Shown: positions 59,713-64,000 of the stretch, piece by piece
Layout of the letters: each line of letters opens with the position of its first letter
Position numbering within the stretch: position 1 is the first letter of the stretch
DNA from: Bactrocera neohumeralis
Taxonomy: Eukaryota > Arthropoda > Insecta > Diptera > Tephritidae
Assembly (NCBI RefSeq): GCF_024586455.1
Contig: NC_065921.1
Location: forward strand, 88,596,061 to 88,660,060
DNA: 64,000 nt
Reading direction: 5' to 3'
Notes under the pieces: model-generated
Databases searched by the model: none
Told to the model about the DNA's origin: nothing
What the model saw: only the letters and a program-made list of their open reading frames with translations
Made by a program: the position numbers and the translations under genes

Positions 59713-60934
59713 ATGAAACAAATTATAGCCAAACCCAGATTGAAATGGATACTCCTCTTCCTGCTATCGCTATTTGTAATAAGCTGGTGTCTACTTTATG
59801 GTTCAGACATAAATCAAACAGACATACGCTACTGTTTCATGAATAGCTTCAGTGCATCTCCAACAGTTTCATATGCACAACAAAAATATGCACAAAATAA
59901 GTTTGGTGCTGGTCCGCATCTCCTGGACGATATAATGCTTACGGAACCGAAACCAAATGCGAGCGGGCGTAGCATTATCTTTCACGAAACCAGTTGTCCA
60001 AATGAAAAACTACGTAGTAGGATGCAATACTTGGGCAGCGCACCAATTAATATGATGGATCTTACCGCACGGGAAGCATGTGCCATTGAATCGGCTGCAT
60101 TACACAATCCTGGTTTTAGTGTTTTTGTACTTTTTGCCAGTCCCGCTTACCGTGATTACAATAATACTCCCCCAGTGATAGAAGCGATACTCAGCTACCC
60201 AAATGTACATTTACGGAACCTAAATATATGGACTTATGCAGCTGGAACACCTATGTACCAGTGGTTAAAAGATGGGAAACTTTTTCGATCCAGGTAACAA
60301 CAAAACAATAGTAATTAAATGATATCTAGCGGATCTAATATGTAAAAATTTCAGTTATGTGCTATCACACCTTTCCGACTTTTTACGCTATTTAACACTA
60401 TGGCGTTGGGGTGGCACTTATCTCGATATGGATGTCGTAGTGTTGCGTAGTTTAGAAAAATTGCCACCAAATTATACAGGAGCGGAATCAACAACATACC
60501 TCGCAGCAGGGGTAATGAACTTCGCTCCCGATGGATTTGGTCATGAAATTGCTGAAAAATGTTTACGAGATTTCCTATTAAATTTCGACGGCAGTGATTG
60601 GGGTAACAACGGGCCAGGTGTCATAACGCGTGTCATGAATGATGTCTGCAAGACAGCCAACATTGAGTTAATGATGAATGCTAAACGGTGTATGGGATTT
60701 CACATAATGCCAAGAGAAGCATTTTATGCGGTACCCTGGAAAAAGTGGGAATATTTCTTTGAAGCACAGTACCTGACTGAAACCCTGAATTTGTTGCGTG
60801 ATTCGTACATAGCGCATGTATGGAACAAACACTCCAAGCAAAGGCATGTGAAAGTGGGTGCAAACGTAGCTTATGGTATTCTCGCCGAAAAACATTGCCC
60901 GAAAGTGTATGCAGCAGCAGGCGAGTATTTTTAA
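59713..60934 (+). CDS. alpha4GT1: Alpha-1,4-glycosyltransferase (A4GALT family)
   Basis: Two exons (59713-60293, 60355-60934) give 386 residues. Residues 10-29 (LKWILLFLLSLFVISWCLLY) form the type II membrane anchor of a Golgi enzyme. The catalytic domain has SAALHNPGFSVFVLFASP, then LSDFLRYLTLWRWGGTYLDM with the metal-binding DMD motif at 218-220, and the C-terminal A4GALT block NNGPGVITRVMNDVC, GFHIMPREAFYAVPW and IAHVWNKHSKQ. The vertebrate relative makes Gb3; the Drosophila homologue adds GalNAc to glycosphingolipids. The symbol is given by similarity, and its paralogue alpha4GT2 cannot be excluded. AATAAA at 61332-61337 is a candidate signal. Confidence 0.86.
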
Positions 60935-62269
60935 AACACAAACAACAAACAAGAACATTTAATGTTAAAAAAGGTTAAGGTAAAAAGAAAAAGTATTTTT
61001 AGCATTTCGTTTAAACGAAAGTAAGTAATAGTTTTTAGTTTCTGTGTATGTATGCATCTGTGAAAGTTTAATTCGGAGGCAGACCTTAAACTTTAGTTGG
61101 ATACCAATGGCATATCGTATTTACTTTATTCGAACCGAAATTTATAATTGTGCCCGAAAATTGTTTTGTTAATTATTTTATATTGTTTTATGTTATATTG
61201 TATGCATATGTATGTCCGACTAAGGCAAAGCATTTGTAGAATCTCTTGTATATGTTTTTTATTAGATTTCTAGCACTAACGATTAATATTTTTTTATAAA
61301 TCTTACTCAAATAACACACTTTTTCTCCTTAAATAAACGTGTGAGTCATCCCTACTAATTGCATGCATGCAATTTAGTTGAATAATAACCCTTTTCTGTA
61401 TGTATGTATATTCTCATTAGCTTAAATATATTCCACACACCAAGCACATTCACATTTTGTAAATAGATATACATGATATGTATTATTTAACGAATCTCAA
61501 CAAAAAAAAGAATACTGTCCCTAAATAGCAAGTAGTAGAAACCAAAGTTTGTACATAAATATTAAAGTTCAAATATGGATCAATTTGTAGTAGAAATCTT
61601 GTATGTATGTATTTTAGAGCATTGTAGATGATATTATTGAATTCGAAATGATCATTGAATTCTTATACGCACAATTAGTTTTTTTCTTAACAATATTACA
61701 CGTTTTTTTTATATTTTTTTAGCAAAAAGCTTAATATAAGCTAACCTCGAACACAGTAAAGTAATGCTCATACTTGTATGGTGAATATAGATAAATAATA
61801 TCCTACCTATTCCTGCCACGAGAAAAAATTCTACATTATTTTTATACATACGTTGTTTTCAAAAGCGATTGAAACATCGTAGCAGAAATCCGATTTGCAA
61901 TAGTTGATAATAAGACAAATATAATATTGGCATACACGTTGAAATAGCTTATGTATACATCTATTTAGCGTGCACTACATTGTGCACTTACGACATCACA
62001 TCGATTACACACATATGTGTGTCAATTGGCGTGGAGACTCCTAATCAAAGTTATACAATGAAATCAAATGTGTATTATATAGAATTGTTATGTATAAGAT
62101 ATTAAGTGTTATATGAGAAATACATGCACCCGTACACAAATGAATCAACTTGTTTTAATCAAATACAAAATATACTACTGTACATAAAATACAATTACTT
62201 TATTGTTTACAAATGCTATATACATGAACTCGTTCCCGCAATTTCAACATACAATTAACGTGTTCACTC
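60935..62269. other. 3' ends of the convergent alpha4GT1 and Dpit47 genes
   Basis: AT-rich DNA between two stop codons facing each other. A plus-strand AATAAA lies at 61332 and a minus-strand AATAAA (TTTATT at 62199-62204) lies 66 bp after the Dpit47 stop. TATGTATG-type repeats occur. No other gene is seen. Confidence 0.55.
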
Positions 62270-63793
62270 TCACGCATAAATCAATGGTCTTCTTTGTTGA
62301 TTAACGAATTCGCGCTCGACCTGAGAATTCTTTGGTACAACATAAAACAGCAGCGAGCCGCCAGTAACAAAGAAGCTGCATTTCAAAAATTTTATAATAT
62401 TCGTATCATGAATCGCATAGTACAATAGACCAACATACCCCTTTTCGTTTAGAATCTCCTTTATAGTTTTATTTAAATCCACTTTATGCACGCATCCCAC
62501 TTTACGGTTCTCGTAGTAAATGTTTAAATTGCCAGGTCGATAGCTATTCGTTTTGTCACATGGCAGTGGCTCTTTAAACATGTCGTTGATACAATCTTCC
62601 ATACTGCAAAAAGGAAAAAAATTCAAAATAATTTATAACTAAAGAACAGTTGCTGTACAATTAAAAAAAAATGCATGTGCTTACACCACATGCTCCGACA
62701 GCTGTTGCTGAAAATCGCTAAATAAAAATTCTGGATATGAAAAGGCTGTTGGCCACACAAGCGTCTCATTGTCACTATCCAAATGAACTGGATGATCTTC
62801 TAATGGCAGAAATTTTGGCCGCAACAATTCCTCCGTTATGGGTTTATTATTTTTTACATCATCGAATTTAATGTCGCGTGCCTTTAGTGCTTCAGTTAGC
62901 CGTTGAAAGCTCACAATGCGTTTCTTTGCCTCTGCAGCTTCTTTGCGTTGATCTCGTTCAATTTCCAGCTGTAAATGTAGGTAAAACCAAGTTGAATATT
63001 TCAGTTGAGCATTTTTTGTGTTCACAAAACCTTTTTCGTTTTATTCCTTTTTAACAAGTCGCGTGCTTCGTTATTATTTGCATCTTGTTTCAGTAGCTCT
63101 TCACATAATTGGGCACATAGTTCGAACTTGTCCAAATAAAAGGCACACTGTGCCGCGCGCCAACGCGATTTGGCATATTCTGCGTTATATTCCAATGCCT
63201 TTTGCGCGTCCATGAGTGCCGAACTATAAGCACAAGAAGTTGTAGTCTGAAGATAGAATATGTTGAAGCGCGTCTTACCGGTAATTTTTTAGAAAGAAAT
63301 GTGCAGCAGAACGATTGTTGTATAGCACAGATTTAACTTCCGGTTTATCACATTTGGCTTTCAAGCCCTCCGAGAAACTATAAATTGCAGTACGAAATTT
63401 TTTATGCTTCATATAAAAATTGCCGTCCTCCTTATAATTAAGTGCCAGTTCCTCCGCTGTGTTTTCCTCTGGATCGTACTTCAGCTTTTGCAGACCCTCG
63501 AACATGGGATGCACATCGTCGCCAGGTTGCGGTGCTTTTTTCATAAAGAACGGATGCTTGTCCATTTCCTTTGCACAAAACATATTATATTTATTTACTT
63601 TTCTGTATAGCAATACCTTTCATAACATAAGTTTACATACTTCTTGCCAACGATCCTCTGGCCAACCTTCCTCATAGCGTTTCTTCTCCAAACCATCAAT
63701 GAACGCATCTAATTCCTCATCCAATTTTGCGGCCAAAGCTAAACGCTCCTCATCTGTCCACGTTTTCTGCAAATCCAATTTCTCATCAGCCAT
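62270..63793 (-). CDS. Dpit47: TPR co-chaperone TTC4 / Dpit47
   Basis: Five exons (63793-63641, 63568-63279, 63223-63031, 62968-62685, 62603-62270) give 417 residues. The N terminus has WTDEERLALAAKLD and GWPEDRWQEEMDKHPFFM, conserved in the TTC4/Cns1 family. Three TPR repeats follow (about 90-200): ALNYKEDGNFYMKHKKFRTA, VLYNNRSAAHFFLKNYRSAL and AKSRWRAAQCAFYLDKFELC. A charged linker (EIERDQRKEAAEAKKRI) leads to the C-terminal wheel domain (PTAFSYPEFLFSDFQQ, NLNIYYENRKVG, VPKNSQVEREFV). The protein is an HSP90/HSP70 co-chaperone; the Drosophila protein was first found bound to DNA polymerase alpha. The exon 4 donor GT|GTAAGC was chosen because it alone preserves VVMEDCIND. No lesions seen. 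Confidence 0.93.
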
Positions 63794-64000
63794 ATTTATG
63801 TACTTTTAAAGGGAAAACACTTGCTCGACCAAAAATATTTTATAAACAAAACTCTATATAACACACATGTTTATTTCCAGCTGTGTTTAATAAGCACAGC
63901 TGTAACGCAGGGTTGCAATTGTTAATATGAGCAGTCTGTGCTTGCGCTAAAATTTTAACGGACTTTTTTTGTATTTGTTTTTTAAATATTTTATGCTATA
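63794..64000. promoter_or_regulatory. Dpit47 upstream region
   Basis: The 207 bases before the Dpit47 ATG are AT-rich and must include its 5' untranslated region and probably its core promoter. No TATA box in the proper orientation stands out. Confidence 0.45.

Noticed and set aside
1..64000. tRNA, rRNA or CRISPR-like arrays
   Set aside because: No tRNA B-box/cloverleaf, rRNA stretch or regularly spaced identical repeat with unique spacers was found by eye; a covariance-model scan would be needed to exclude small RNAs fully.

Overview
This is a eukaryotic, insect nuclear window. The coding sequences are split by short GT-AG introns of about 55-150 bp, intergenic DNA is very AT-rich, opa-like CAACAGCAA tracts and TATGTA/ACATATG simple repeats are common, and mariner, Tc1 and LINE relics are scattered throughout. 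The protein set (an RR-2 cuticle protein, a mitochondrial phosphate carrier, a TTC4/Dpit47 homologue, an alpha1,4 glycosyltransferase) and near-Drosophila sequence in the carrier point to a higher (schizophoran) fly. A tephritid fruit fly is my best guess, from general character rather than a diagnostic marker.

Layout. 1-9.9 kb holds no host gene: a decayed mariner (1-692), AT-rich and CpG-richer intergenic DNA, two more mariner pieces of the same family (5951-6543), and a nearly full endonuclease/reverse-transcriptase LINE on the minus strand (about 6619-9880). 11.1-17.5 kb is a pro-resilin-like cuticle gene (probable Cpr56F) with a clear TATA/Inr promoter, a two-codon first coding exon and a 4.6-kb first intron. 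17.6-23.3 kb is a transposon graveyard (mariner, Tc1-like, RNase-H LINE). A second small secreted cuticle-like gene follows at 23.98-25.25 kb, broken by a one-base frameshift. 26.9-32.3 kb encodes a large VWA/Cache membrane protein (CACHD1 type). 35.5-38.9 kb encodes a secreted CUB-domain protein with a mariner in one intron; it lies between two arrays of a diverged satellite-like repeat (about 33.5-34.8 and 39.6-41.05 kb).

From 43 kb the window becomes gene-dense and mostly housekeeping: a PH-like adaptor with many tyrosine motifs (minus), DCC1 cohesion factor (plus), DDX24 helicase (minus, convergent with DCC1, one-base frameshift, one GC-AG intron), a LINE fragment, the mitochondrial phosphate carrier (minus), the splicing factor Prp40 (minus), alpha4GT1 (plus) and Dpit47/TTC4 (minus).

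The genes do not form one pathway. Functional themes are cuticle/extracellular matrix on the left (Cpr, cuticle-like protein, CACHD1, CUB protein) and nuclear or basal metabolism on the right. No CRISPR, operon, tRNA or rRNA gene was recognised. I found no convincing new molecular system. The most unusual structures are a perfect 43-bp inverted repeat at 39929-40081, the repeat arrays around the CUB gene, the single-base lesions in two otherwise intact genes, and an unassigned tyrosine-motif adaptor.
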